A stretch of 64,000 nt of DNA, taken from Cladophialophora immunda (taxonomy: Eukaryota > Ascomycota > Eurotiomycetes > Chaetothyriales > Herpotrichiellaceae). Made by a program: the position numbers and the translations under genes. Below are positions 12,373 to 26,219 of this stretch, piece by piece. Position 1 is the first letter of the stretch, and every line of letters begins with the position of its first letter. Under the pieces are notes generated by a model. That model was given only the letters and a program-made list of their open reading frames with translations. It did no database searches and was not told the origin of the DNA. The DNA lies in assembly GCF_000835495.1 (NCBI RefSeq), contig NW_015622543.1, positions 3,770,619 to 3,834,618 on the forward strand, given 5' to 3'.

Positions 12373-14088
12373 ATGACCCCGACGGCATCACTGATCCTTG
12401 GACTTCTAGTCCTCTTCGTCGGACAGAGTTGGCTTCGCTCCTTGATCAAGAGCAGATCCTATAGACTGCCTACCGTGGTCCCAGGCGTCCCAGTCTTTGG
12501 CAACACTTTCCAGATCCCTGCACTTCAGCAAGGACCATGGGCCAAAAAGCTGGCTGAAAAATATGGAGAGATGTGAGCAACATTTGTCCAGACTCTTGAA
12601 GCTTCAGTACCGGGCTAGAAGCCAGACTCACATTATGTTGTTGCTAGGTTCACTTGCAAATTTGGTTCTCAGACTTGGGTGTTCTTGAATTCGTCCAGGG
12701 TGGTGGCTGACCTCATGGAACGCCGGGCAGCTATTTATTCCTCTCGGCAACCCTTTCCCATGACGCAGGGGATCATGTCGGGAAATTCCAGGATCGTGCT
12801 TATGCCCTACAATGAGCAATGGCGAACTCTGCGGAAGATTATGCATCAAATCTTAACTGCTGGAAAGCTCTATATGCCCTTCGAGGATCTAGAGTCGAAA
12901 CAGCTATTGTGGGACTACCTGGAAAAGCCAGATAGATGGTGGTCAGCCAATGGACGATATGCCAATTCCGTGATCATGAGTGTCATTTTCGGCAGGAGAT
13001 CCCACCTGGATGATCCTGATGTCGTCGAGCTTTTCGAAACCTTAGAGCTCTTCCTCGAAAACCAACAGCCAGGAGTCAATATCGTAGACGCATTCCCCGT
13101 CCTGGACCGACTGCCTAGGCGACTCCAGTGGTGGCGCCCACGCGGTGAGAGAATATTCGAGAAGACTAAGAAGTAAGTCAGTGCATTGGGATGGGGTCTC
13201 GCATGATAAGCTTGCCTGAGTTTCGTTGCTAACACGTCACTGAAGGGTCTATCAGAGAGAGGAAGACAAACTCCGTCGAAAGATGCAGGAAGGAACTCAG
13301 AAGGAGTGTTTCGCCACGGCCTTCCTTGAAACGAAGGAGGTCGCTGTGATGAGCGACACTCAGAGACTTTTTGTCTTTGGCACTCTCATGGAAGCTGGTA
13401 GCGACACTTCGAGAGTCACGTTGGGCCAAATCATTGCTGGAGCAGCCACTTATCCAGACTGGGTCAATCGAGCGAGAGACGAACTGGATAAGGTCTGTGG
13501 CCACAACGCCGAGCGGCTACCCCAATGGGAGGATCGCGACCAGCTTCCATACATCACGGCCGTGGTGAAAGAGGGTTTTCGCTGGCGCCCGAATATTGCT
13601 GAGATCGGGGCGCCGACTATGCTCATCAAGGATGACGAGTACGAAGGATACAAGTTTCCCGCCGGAACGGTCTTCACCTGGAATGCATGGGCCATCGCCC
13701 TGAACCCTGATGAGTATGAAGACCCTGAACGCTTTTGGCCCGACAGGTTTCTAAATGACGAGTTAAACAACCCGCTGAAAGGGCACTGGGCTTTTGGACC
13801 AGGTAAGTTAGCCACTGATTCCTTTCGCATATAATTTACTAATCTGGTCTAGGCCGTAGAGTGTGTGCGGGTTGGAAAGTTGGTGAGATGAATGTCTGGA
13901 TCGCCATCGCTCGCCTGCTTTACTGCTTCGATTTTGCCGAAATGCCGGGCAAACCGATTGATACCATGACGATCCCGCAACTCACCAAGCACAGCGCACC
14001 TTTTGACGTCAAAGTATCCGTGCGAAGCGATGCGCATGCGGCTTTGATCAAAAGGGACTGCGAAGAAGCAACGAGAACGAACTACTAG
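12373..14088 (+). CDS. cytochrome P450 monooxygenase
   Basis: Exons 12373-12572, 12648-13172, 13246-13802 and 13853-14088 give 505 residues. The N-terminal signal anchor is LILGLLVLFVG, then a short VVPGVPVFGNTF. Motifs present: I-helix region GTLMEAGSDTSR, K-helix EGFRWRP, FWPDRF, and haem loop FGPGRRVCAGWKVG, whose FxxGxRxCxG is completed by the last splice junction. It shares YSSR, FESKQL/LESKQL and RYANSVIM-type blocks with the P450 at 19442-21229, so the two are diverged members of one P450 clan. Located inside a run of oxidative and hydrolytic genes; expected to hydroxylate a small hydrophobic or aromatic substrate (inference). Confidence 0.9.
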
Positions 14089-14462
14089 ATTGTTAAAAGG
14101 GAAGGAGGCGCCGACTTTCTTATTCTTGAAATCAACGAGCAAGAAAAAGCCACAGTCAAGCATCGGCGTCGTAGGGATATGATGGCGCTCACCGAGAGAC
14201 TAGGATTTCACGTAAGAGTGCATTTAGCCTGCCCTTCCCCCCAATCAAAAAACTTATAATGTGCTCATTGCATAAACGAAACTGTCATGAGTACGTCGCC
14301 TGACAACAAGGACGAGAAGGGTCATTGCAACGACCTAAACGACCATTTTCCACAGAGGATCCATGTAAAATCGAAATGTTATTAGTATGTAGTTCGGAAA
14401 AAGTTAACAGTTATGGAACTCTATAGTCTCTTCACGGCAATATCTACCGCCATTCCCATATC
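14089..14462. other. intergenic between convergent genes
   Basis: About 370 bases between the 3' ends of the P450 and of the FAD monooxygenase. No gene is recognised. AT-rich stretches around 14340-14400 fit 3' untranslated and transcription-end sequence. Confidence 0.4.
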
Positions 14463-15863
14463 TCAGTCCGACGCCCCCCCCACAGCGGGGACGCTCATTG
14501 CCGACCCGGTACCGGCTTCCTTTGCCTTCTCAGGATCAGCGGTATGGTAGTGCTGAGTAAAATTGTATTTGATAACATTGATTCCATCCATCATTTCCTT
14601 CGCGAACTCCAAGTCTGTCACGGTTCGCTTAGCGAGTTGGAGGAACTCGTTGGTTTCTAGCACCGTCTCCGGATCTGAGTCGAACATTAATCGGATGTTG
14701 CTGCTAGATATCGGGTTGATGACTTCGTCGTACTTTTGTCGACGAACTTCCGAGTATATATCGAGGATGGAGTCATCAGCCTTCCCGTGGTAGATGCCCG
14801 TGAGGCAATCGAAGAGTCCTCCCACATCGACGATTCCACCGGTTAGGCCGAGGCCTCCGAAAGGGTTACACACTGTTAATGGGTTAGCATGGCATCAACA
14901 CCGGTATGGAAAGGTCCTCCCACAATGAGCCGCATCGGCTGCCAGCAGAAATCTTCCCGCTCTCATGGACTCGGCCAGCCGCTGGTGAACCCTGTACGGA
15001 CTGAAGTTGACAATCTTGTAGTCTGCTGGGGTTGGATGGCCAGGGAGCATTTCTTGCCATTTTGCTGGCTGTCTCTCTTGCAGCTCCTCCCGAGTGGCCA
15101 CCTTCTCGCCATAGGTGACCCGCCACAAACCACCTTTGGATATCCGAGATGCCATGTACCAATGTTGGGGGTCAATGATGAAATTGGCATCCTCGAATCC
15201 AAATTTGTGGAAGTCGTAGTACACCTGAGGCCAAGGTCAACATGTAGGCAGATCAACAACCGCTGTAGCAGCGGAACGCGCTTCACTCACGTTGGTGGCG
15301 ACGATCTGTTGGTCCCAAGTCTTGCCGGGGAACTCCCAGTCGCCAAAAAGCGAACGTCGGATTATGCTGTTTGCTCCGTCGCATCCCACAATATATGGCG
15401 CCGAGAATGTCTCTTTTCCTGATGGGGTCTGGACATCGACCCAGGCACTGTTGTCATTTTGGCCAATCGCGGTCACCTTGTGGTCCCAAGAGATTGTGAC
15501 GTTCGCCTGCTGCTTCAGATGGTCATAGAGAATCTGGCCAAGTTGATTGAGCGGCAGGCAGATCATGCGATCTGGGTCATCAGCCTGGCAGCGATGATCA
15601 AGACCTGCCAATAAGGTGCCGTCAATTTTGCGCCAGCAGATAACATCGGGGTAGAATCCTTTTGCGCGAATGGCATCCAGTACCCCTGCTCTTCGTAGCT
15701 CATAGACCGCTGGGGGCCCATAGTGAGTCGCTCGTGGTTGCTCATCCAGCTTGGTTGACATGTCCAAAAGATGGACGGAGATCCCGGCTTGGGAAAGCAG
15801 TAGGGATAGCAAGAGCCCAGCAGGCCCAGCACCGACAACTATCACCCATGGTGACGAGGACAT
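14463..15863 (-). CDS. FAD-dependent aromatic-type monooxygenase (PHBH fold)
   Basis: Flavoprotein hydroxylase of the FAD_binding_3 family (PF01494), which uses NAD(P)H and O2, typically to hydroxylate phenolic rings. Exons on the minus strand: 15863-15291, 15224-14924 and 14872-14463, giving 427 residues. The dinucleotide-binding GxGxxG is VVGAGPAGLLLSLLL at residues 9-23. The DG motif is IVGCDGANSIIRR. The GD/FAD-ribityl motif is AADAAHLCNPFGGLGLTGG, regenerated only when the second intron is removed, which supports the model. It is convergent with the preceding P450. Substrate unknown; its context with P450s and hydrolases suits an aromatic metabolite. Confidence 0.88.
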
Positions 15864-16377
15864 TCTTCATAGTTTTTCTACAGCTTCTCAAATTTGCACT
15901 GCCACGGTTCGTGGTTTCTCGTGGGTCGTTGATCTGTGGTATATATTCCACGAAAGGCCGGCTCTGAACATGGCCAGTCATATCCGAGAGGAATTCTAAC
16001 ATCCATCTTTCGAGATCGAGAGCAGGGCTAACCCCCTCTGGAATGTCTCTGGGGCCCCCCACACGATGTTTTTAACCTTTAATGTATTCGGAATGCGCAT
16101 GGACACCAATTAGTCACAATAGTGCCAACGTGCCACCAACCAAGCTACTCCATTTCCAAGCCCAAGACTTGCCCCTCCCCCCCTCCGGCATCCCACAATT
16201 TCCCTTTTGGGAACTTGTTCTCAGTTCCGAAACAGCAGCAGCAGTACACACATCGCATCCAAGCGGGGTGCAGTCATGAGACTTGGAAGACTAGAACAAC
16301 TTCCACAGAGGCCTTCCAGGACATCTCGGGTGGAGGATCGACAGCATAGAAAGATAGTACTATGTAATTACCACTAA
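15864..16377. other. intergenic, upstream of FAD monooxygenase
   Basis: Half-kilobase region with the promoter of the minus-strand monooxygenase and the 3' flank of the minus-strand hydrolase's neighbour interval. No supported exon. A C-rich patch lies near 16160-16190. No RNA gene or repeat recognised. Confidence 0.4.
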
Positions 16378-17226
16378 CTATTTCTTCTCCAAAAGCGCGG
16401 AAAGGAACGCGAGAAGGGCCTGCTGACAAGCCTCTGGCATCTCCACGTATATTTCGTGCCCTCGTCCATTGATGACTTCAAGATGCGCGTGTTTCACAGT
16501 TTGCTGAATTCCCCGTTGCTCCTCTAGTTTCGTAGCAGCACTGTTTGCGGGAGCAAGAATGAGCATCGGCGCCTTAATGTGTGGGAGGTATTCTCTCGAA
16601 TCCAACGTGGACAGGAATTTCGCGTAGCCGGCGAGCCCTTCGGCCGAAGACACGGCAACTTGGTCTATCCACCAAGATAGGTACTTTTCGTCGTCGACTG
16701 AAACTGTGCCGGGCACTCGTGACAATGCTTCTGCCCACCCCCGTGAGCCCAACTCACGACAAGCCGTGGGCCAGTCTTTGTGGCCAAATGCAAACAGAGA
16801 CAGCGCAGCCGGCGGTAAAAATGTCGGTGATGAGCAAATTATCAAAGATCGCACCCGTTCAGGATGCTTGCACGTAAAAGCCTCTCCGACCATGCCGCTG
16901 GTTGATTCTCCAAGGAAGTGAACTTGGCCTACGTCCAGTTGGTCCAGGGTGTCGACGATCTCATCGCAGATAGTGTCAATAGAATAATCATAGATCCGTT
17001 CATTTGGTGTGCTAGAGTATCCATGGCCCCGAGCGTCGCGTCTGATAACCCGGTATTTTCTTGCAAGGACCGGAATCCAGTGGTACCAGAAGGCCGCATG
17101 TCGACCAAACCCGTGCTGAATGAGAATGGTCTCTCGTGGCAGCCATGGATCCGTAAAGTCATCGACGATGACGTGGCTTGTTTCGCCGTTTGGATGTGTG
17201 ATAACCCTTCCAGAAGGGCCCGTCAT
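16378..17226 (-). CDS. alpha/beta hydrolase
   Basis: Single-exon 282-residue alpha/beta-hydrolase fold protein of the enol-lactone / meta-cleavage hydrolase-like group. Visible elements: oxyanion strand ILIQHGFGRHAAFWYHW, cap-preceding RRDARGHGYS, nucleophile elbow FLGESTSGMVGE, and C-terminal histidine in NGRGHEIYVEMPE. The elbow reads G-E-S-T-S rather than the canonical GxSxG, so the second glycine is replaced by serine directly after Ser-Thr. The protein may still be active. No signal peptide is seen, so cytosolic location is likely. It is divergent from the carboxylesterase across 237 bases, suggesting joint control and perhaps sequential ester or lactone hydrolysis. Confidence 0.85.
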   Translation of the reverse strand: MTGPSGRVITHPNGETSHVIVDDFTDPWLPRETILIQHGFGRHAAFWYHWIPVLARKYRVIRRDARGHGYSSTPNERIYDYSIDTICDEIVDTLDQLDVGQVHFLGESTSGMVGEAFTCKHPERVRSLIICSSPTFLPPAALSLFAFGHKDWPTACRELGSRGWAEALSRVPGTVSVDDEKYLSWWIDQVAVSSAEGLAGYAKFLSTLDSREYLPHIKAPMLILAPANSAATKLEEQRGIQQTVKHAHLEVINGRGHEIYVEMPEACQQALLAFLSALLEKK

Positions 17227-17463
17227 GGCTCAGATGCCGTCGAGATTAAAGTATTGGTCTTGTCTGCACTTTCGAGATGGAGACGAAGCAAGACATGAGG
17301 AAAAAGATTCGGTGCATGTGGAGGCAGGTTCTTACTTATTTTAACGGTTCTCCACACGGCAGAACCCCCGTGCGGTCTGTATAGAAAGGAACCGTAATTT
17401 CCCTCCATTCCCTGCAACCCCCCCGGGCAAGAGCATCGAAAAGACCGAGTCACTAATTACATC
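17227..17463. promoter_or_regulatory. short divergent promoter, hydrolase / carboxylesterase
   Basis: Only 237 bases separate the start codons of two divergently transcribed hydrolytic genes, so both promoters must lie here. Contains a C-run near 17417-17424. No specific factor site could be assigned. Confidence 0.5.
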
Positions 17464-19297
<1,834 letters not shown>

Positions 19298-19441
19298 ACT
19301 GATATAGATATCGTGATGTATTGAGCATCTATGCCGCGAATATAGAGAAACACTCGAGACCACCTTTTAGGAAGATGCGGGGTCAATCCACGTAACATAA
19401 AACATTGAATTTGTGCCAGTCTCACAGTCGCTCCTCACAAG

Positions 19442-21229
19442 CTACTTTGCTGCTCGGCGTTCAAACTTAATACCCTCCTTTTCCGCTGCTTCGAATGTTT
19501 TCCGGATCGTGGCGGCATGCGCGGGTGACCTGACGGTCAGGTTGGCCTGGAAGGGCTTCGGAACACTAAGAAAGCCCCGGACCATAGAGGTGTCTGGCTC
19601 GATAGTTTGTCCATCTGCTCCTACCGGTTTCTTGATATTAAAGCCCCATAAGGTTCGTACAATGTTGATGTACAGCGATTTCTCGGCCACATGCACTCCT
19701 GGACACACTCTACGGCCAGCCCCGTATGTAAAATGATCTCGTTCGTACGGGTCGTTCACGTTGATGTATTCCGCCGCGGGTAGTGGCTTGTTGAGGTATC
19801 GCGATGGATCGAACGTCTCCGGGTCCTTGTAGAGTCCAGAATTCATATGGATTGCCCTAGGACACATGCAAATTAACCCTCGCCTGTGTATAAGGGCATT
19901 TCAGTTTAACTCACCACCAGTTGAGCATCACAACCGAGTTCTTAGGGATAAAATACCCCTCGTACCAGTCGTCTTCGCTAGTGTAGTGAGGCATTCCAAA
20001 CTTGTTCACAGCTCGCCACCGAAGAGTCTCCTTGACCAAGGCCCTGACAAAGGGGAGATTCGGCTCGTCTTCCCACGTCGGCATACGAGAGCCGTCACTA
20101 CCGATGACCCGGTCGACCTCTTCCTGTGCCTTTTGCATGGCCTCGGGGAACAGGAGCATGGCCAAGACAAAATTGTTCAAAGTGGTGCTGGTAGTTTCAG
20201 ACCCGGCCTCAACGAGCCCACCACACATGTAAGCCGCCTGCAGATCGTCAATGCCGTGCTGGTACGGGTTACTCAAGAAATAGTCCTTGCAGAAACATTC
20301 CGCCACAGTGCCTTCCTGGACCCCTTTCTTAAGGGTCTGCCAAAGGTCCATGTAGACCTTGCTGTCGTGTGCAAACACCTTCTTAGCGTGGGATCTCCAG
20401 CTTCCGAGGAGAGATTGAGGTAGATTTGCCAAAGAAGGGAAGCTGTCCACAGCATGCGCACCAGGAGCCGTCATCTCGGTGAGATTGTCGAGAACGGTGT
20501 ATATCTCCTTAACTAGGGGATGCTCCCAGGTAGGAAGACGATATCCGTAGGTGAGCAGCATAATCACTGATGAGCTGTAGCGACGGTTATGTTCGTAAAA
20601 CCTGTCCGGCGTGTCCAGGAACTCGACCATGAGTTGTTTTGACTCAAAATCCTGAACAGGTTGGTATTTGACCGCACTTGTGGCGTTGAGTAAGGCATGG
20701 CTCGACTTCCGCAAGTTTCGCCAGTCGGGGCCATAGGGCATGAACAACTGTCGTTTCCCACCACTGGCAACGTCCTGAGCAAAAGGTGATGGTGCACGCG
20801 ACGAATAAATGTTTGACTTCTTGTCGAGGCAATCTTTGACTGCTTTTGGCGATGACAGCCAAATGTAGTCTGTGCCTCCGATTTTGGTATAGAACACATC
20901 CCCAAATTGTTCATGCCACTTCCTAGCCTTCTGTCTGACGAGCTCCGAGTCAGCCAGATCTAGGAGATTGCCGATGAATGGATATCCCCGAGGCCCGGGT
21001 GGTAGGTGCCTCCGTCGGCTGTCCTGGGCGTGAAACAGTCAGCTTTAGAAATTTGTACTACGAGGGAATCCAAAAATACCTTCCACTTGGAGGGCGTTGA
21101 ATAGAGATACAGGCCGAGGAGGCCCAGCAGGGATGTCACCAACAGGAGCGATATCAATCTGTATGTTGCTCCAAAAAGTTCGTTCAGCTGGTTGTGAGGG
21201 AACGGCAACGACATTTTGTTCAATGCCAT
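19442..21229 (-). CDS. cytochrome P450 monooxygenase
   Basis: Exons on the minus strand: 21229-21080, 21023-19915 and 19856-19442, giving 557 residues. The N-terminal membrane helix is LISLLLVTSLLGLLGLYLY. Removing intron 1 creates the proline hinge LPPGPRGYPFIGN. The I-helix region is CGGLVEAGSETTSTT, the K-helix is KETLRWR, the PERF region is FDPSRY, and the haem loop FTYGAGRRVCPGVHVAEKS has the cysteine ligand. Intron 2 removal joins VVMLNWW to AIHMNSGLYKDPETF as in homologues. It resembles the P450 at 12373-14088 in several blocks. The start was taken as the ATG at 21229, since an upstream frame extension lacks family similarity. Confidence 0.9.
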
Positions 21230-22049
21230 GGCAGTTGTAATACACTGCGACAATGAGTGATCGCAATTGTTTATGAGCCCGACATATTGCGGGCATTGAA
21301 TAGCTCGTGGTCTGCTCGGATTTAGGGTAGTGGGCGGTGTGAAATCCCTGGAGAGCAAATGTGGAGGGTCATCGAGTCCCGTTTTGGTAGATCATCCCAC
21401 TATCCGCTATATAGCGAGCCTCCTCAGCTTCCTTTTGCCCCCCCCCCCCCCCCCCGGACCCGGGGGCCCTCCCTCACACCCCCCTCAACAAGCCGGCTAC
21501 AAACACCTTCTCAATAGAGTCTATATGGATAGGCAGGTATCTGGCTCTCATGCCGATTGAATCATTCTGGGTGACAAGAGGACGAATACGTATGAGCCAT
21601 GGGATGTGGGACATTGGTCAGGGGTATGCAGAATGTGGAATGTTTTTGAATTGATGAGATTGCATGAACGTCTAAGCGCCGTCTGGACTACTCCGTATTG
21701 TACTAGCAGAAATGTGGGCTGAGAGCTTACTACCAGCAGGAAGTGAAACTGGTCCCATCTGGAATCATTGTCACTGAAGCAAGACAATCCGTGTGCTCCA
21801 ACGCAGAATCAGCTGCGACCGCCGTTAAAACCGCAGCAGGCAGGTGTCTCGTAGCCTCTGTGTAAAACATGCAGAGGACCGAAAAGATAGAGTCACACGA
21901 ATGTTCTGCGGGGCATAAGTAGGTACCGAGCTATCGGCCAAGTCCTCAGCATGTATTGGTGCGTTTCTGGAGGAAGAAGATGTGTTTTGAGGGAGGCTTG
22001 CTCTGCTTTGCTTGATAGTATTATCTCCAGCCACGACGGGGACGCTGCC
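21230..22049. other. intergenic with poly-C tract
   Basis: Separates a P450 promoter from the 3' end of the C2H2 regulator. Contains an uninterrupted run of 18 C at 21438-21455 followed by a CCGGGGGCCC-like palindrome. No exon or RNA gene recognised. Confidence 0.45.
21438..21455 (+). repeat. poly-C tract
   Basis: Eighteen consecutive C residues, intergenic. Similar C/G runs flank both assembly gaps, so the exact length may be unreliable. Confidence 0.9.
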
Positions 22050-25000
22050 TCATGCGAAACATAAGGCTGCAGCTTGGTCTTGCAGCCTCGAGGATATGGA
22101 GGATTCTTCGTAAGCTCTGGCAAGCTCTTGCAACACAAAACCTATGCGTGGTGTCACTGACAAAATGTGTTAGCTTCGTGCCACGAATAGCTATACAAAC
22201 TACGCAATCAGCGAGCCAAGTTCAATCTCCAGATCATATGGATGGTAGATCGAGAACGGCAAACAAGGCTGCCTTCGCGACTTTGATCGGAACAATTGGA
22301 CGTTGCAAGAGACTTACCACCCCAGACCCATGTGTCGGTAAAGAAGAGAGCCCAATACCTCGCTACTGCCGCGGCCAAGGAACCTGAGCTGGTAGTTGGT
22401 GTCTGAGATTCTTCTATCAGGCGTTGCACCTCCTGCATCGTCTTTTTTTCCAAATCGTCGACCGGACGGTTATGCAATTCCTCTTGTTCAATCGCGTGGA
22501 TCCAGCGGGTCACGAAGAGCCCTAAATACGGTCAGCTCATACATCATTTCGGAGCTTTTCTGAGTCTAGACGTCGATGGGGACTTGCGTACCGGTGTCCC
22601 AGCCTGCCAGTGCATGGTCTACCCACCATGTGAGTGCCGCAGTTTTTACGGTCCATAATACCCCTGCCTGCACGGGGACAAAAAGTCCTTCAACCGATCT
22701 CGTGATTGCCCGGGTGATTGATTCACCGCGAGGCGAATCAATGGACAAATACTTTTTAATGGCATCCACAATCTCGCTACCTGTTTCTCTCAGCAGTATA
22801 AATCGGTCCAGCGTTGAACCGGGCAGAAACGTGCGACCATATGCCACCCGGAGGACGGCCATGCAGTTGAAAAGCATCGGCCCATCCTCATCACTCCACG
22901 TCGCCTCATTCGCCCTCTTCGCATTGGTTAAGAGCTCTCTGCACCTGTTTAGAGCAGCCTCGGTCTGCATTGAGGCGCCCAGGCCTGTGGGGTGGTTATG
23001 AAGCCCATTTCCCCTAGGTAGCATACCAAGGTCTCTGGTGGACGATATGTACCAGACCTGCATCGCGACTGCATGCATAACAACACATGTTGCGAACGGA
23101 GACCAATTCCAGGCGGCATCAGTATCCTCTTTGCTTGTTGTGTCATACATTAGCTTGGCGACGGCCTCCCCAAGACTGAGTGGCGTTGTCCTGGACCGCT
23201 GTTGTTTTAATAAGAGCCATTGACCTTCTGAAGATGCGTCCCATAGATCCTGATCATCAGGCATCTCTAATGATTCAAGTTGCGCCGTTGAAAAGGCTGG
23301 GGTTAGTCCATATGCAGTACTAAGCATGTGCGATAGGATCACCACGCCGTAGAAGAGTCTGTCGCAATGAGTCAAGGAGATCAGTCGGGTTGGACGTGGA
23401 GAACAAACCTCTTGAAAGACTCCCTTTCTAACCACCCTCTCCACGTTGTCTCGCCGCCGGTTTCGCCGACGCTCACGGACGACAACATGAGATGACAGTC
23501 CTATAAAATATTCAGTCTTTCTTCAGTGTTCACATTCGCGATGAGAATCCTCACGATCCATTGACTTCCCAGCCATCCGAAGGCGGTTTTGATCAAACCT
23601 GCACTGCCGTTCAAAGTGCCAAACAATGCAAGGAGAAATCTCGTCTGCATCATCCAGAGAGGAAGAGATTTCGGGTGGGTTGTTTCATTTTGCCATGGCG
23701 CGGAGTTATCGATAGCTAGCAAAGGCTCATTGACGGCCAACCAAGACGACATACTTAGCGTGAACGCCTGTGATGCCTTGCGATACATGCTAGTAGCCGA
23801 TTTCCGCTCGAGACGGTACAACGCTCCAATCGCGCACATAATCAGAATCAACGGACTGGGCGTTTCTTCGACGAGGAGTGCTGGAATATGAACAATGGGC
23901 AGATGGACGTGAAAGGCATCGGTGTAGCTGCGCATGCATTTTTCCAGTGCAAGCGCCTCGGGAAAATCAAAGTCCCACATCTCCTCTCGTGTCAACCTGG
24001 CCGCCAAGTCCGCATAGAGTGCTGTCCTTGCCTTTTGAGTGATTCCGAAGGAAGCTCTTCTCACCTGAGAAGCGTGTACCACCCTCGGAAGACTGGGAGC
24101 GTTAGAAATTGCCGAGTCGGGTGACGATTTGGCCAAGGTGGTAGAGTTATCCATACGGTTCGGCGTCTGAGAGAGGGCATGAACCTGTGACTGTATCCGC
24201 GGGGTAGGGCTACCGATCGAGGTGCTAGGCGGAGGAAGCTGCCAATTCAGAATCGTCACATTGGTGGGGGTCTCAATATCTCGAACAGCAAACTCTCGAT
24301 GCTGTGACATTGAATCTCCTAGTTGACTCAGCGGTGAGAGGGCTCTGAGGTGTTCGATATCATGATGAGAACCCGAAAAGTCCAGAGCGTCGTGGGAAAG
24401 GCCCAGAAAGGGGTCAAAAAAATCAAGGTTCGCAAAGGTGATATCAGGTAGAGGGGCTGTGTTAATACTGGGCTCATTGAGCGATCCGTTCTGCACGGGC
24501 AGATTTTCTTGGTGCGCTGCAGAGGCGGGCATGATTTGCTGGAGGCTGATGTTTGCTGAGAGGTCGGTCAATTCATTGACAGGGCCGGGTTTTTCGAGGC
24601 CTTCATTGCCTGGAAATGATTCTTTAGTTGCATTACCGGCTGTTCTTTCTTGGGACGACGGTTCGAGTACGATGCGGAAGCCCTGGTTCATCCCGGAAGA
24701 ATGGAGGCCGGCAGCAAAATCCAATGTTGATTCAACGCCGCCGCGCACCGGGGTTGCGTTGTCAGCACTGTCCTCGCCCGTCAAGCTGCCAGTTGGTGAA
24801 GGCCCTTCATCAACGTCGGCCAATCGTTCATGACTTTGACCATCCCGAACCGAAGTGTCCTTGCGAGCGCGTTTGTTCCCGGGGCCATTGCGGTCTGCCT
24901 CATTGGCAGCAGTATATGTCGAAGCATGCAGTGTCTTCTCATGTCGCACAACAAGGTCTCTCCTAGCATAGCGCTTGTGACAGTATCTGCACGGGAATGG

Positions 25001-25189
25001 CTTCTCCTGGCTGTGCCCACGCTCGTGGCGAAGTCGATGCTCACTTCGCTTAAAGGCCTTGGAGCAGACATTGCACACATGTCGTCGACTCGAGAAAGGC
25101 GGCTCATCAAAAACAATAGTGCCACACTTGCCGCCAGCAGCAGTTTTGATGTTCTGAGGCATAGGGAATTCGGCTGTTCTAATATACAT
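22050..25189 (-). CDS. C2H2 zinc-finger / fungal_trans transcription factor
   Basis: Probable pathway regulator. Exons on the minus strand: 25189-23555, 23500-23409, 23358-22592, 22521-22318 and 22156-22050, giving 934 residues. Two C2H2 fingers lie at residues about 38-90: CNVCSKAFKRSEHRLRHERGH and CRYCHKRYARRDLVVRHEKTLH (each shown here by its key Cys/His spacing). A low-complexity middle region follows, then a PF04082-like regulatory domain from about residue 440, with GGETTWRGWLERESFKRLFYG restored by two splice junctions. The C-terminus ARAYEESS...QAAALCFA is reached through the last intron. An alternative start 27 bases downstream (MPQNIK) is possible. It sits centrally among the oxidative genes, as cluster regulators often do. 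Confidence 0.85.
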
Positions 25190-26219
25190 ATATGAGTGGG
25201 CGTGGAGTGAGCCTGAGATTTTTGGAGGGCGAGTGCTTGCGAGGGTGAGCGTTCGGGGAAACCCAGCGTGGCAGAGGGGCCGGCCACGGCATTCCCCCAG
25301 CCTTTTCCCTCCCCCGCCTCCGCCCCCCCGCCCGGTCCTACCCAGGCGGAGTAGAGGTCAGCCGAACGACCTATCAAGACGCCCCGGGTTAGAAATGGTC
25401 CAATCTAATGGTCAAACCCTGGTGGGGCCAGACACCTCTCTTTCCAATCCGCCAACTAACAACTAATAGGCCAGGGGTCGTCATGCATCTTGCCACACGC
25501 TCGGTGCAATTTTCTTCCTTACAACCCATAATTCCTTCTTTGGGAAATGCTGTGGTGACCTCGGCAACGTTGCCCATGGCACAAGGCCTTGGATGGCCTT
25601 CAACGGCCAGTGATCCATAACGCTGCAGTCTTTGTGCCGCTGACTCTCGCAGATGGTTCTTGTCGGATGTGGCATAAGGAGACCAGGCCTCGCGTTGGCC
25701 TTAAAGCGAGCCAACCTTTCACGGGAAGTCCAACAAACGCAAGAGTGTTTTAGTAGGATATTGCCGCACTGGCAGCGTTAAACCTCGTTCGAAAACTAGC
25801 CCATCTGCGGGCCCTTTGTGAATCACCAGAATGTAGTCTTCTGCCAGCCCACTTATCCTTGTACTGGTCACTATATTCCTTCTCGCGGTGGCACCCGCGC
25901 ATGTTTTCATCGAGAACGACGTAGCCCACCAGAGACAGCACATGAAACACTCTCACGAGCAAGCTATTTCCCCATGCCCAACACATAGACGGCATTCCGA
26001 GCTTGGATTCTGTGTTAGTAAGTAATGGAAGCCTAAGGACCTCTCAATTTGGGAGCGTTACTGGCCCTTGCGTTCCATTCTGACCCATCAAAATCATGCA
26101 GCGCGGGGCGAGACGAGAGTAATACAGGACTCTGGCATACCACACATTGGGGATGCGTCGATATACATTCAATAATGTCATCGATCTAGCTGCAAGCTAG
26201 CAGAGCGGGAACGGTTTGC
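25190..26219. other. intergenic; promoter of C2H2 factor and an unassigned fragment
   Basis: The left 300 bases are the upstream region of the C2H2 regulator and contain a C-rich block (25310-25335). At 25995-25800 on the minus strand a short open stretch reads MPSMCWAWGNSLLVRV ... LDENMRGCHREKEYSDQYKDKW. It looks protein-like but has no partner exon that I can support, so it may be a gene fragment. The rest shows nothing recognisable. Confidence 0.4.
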
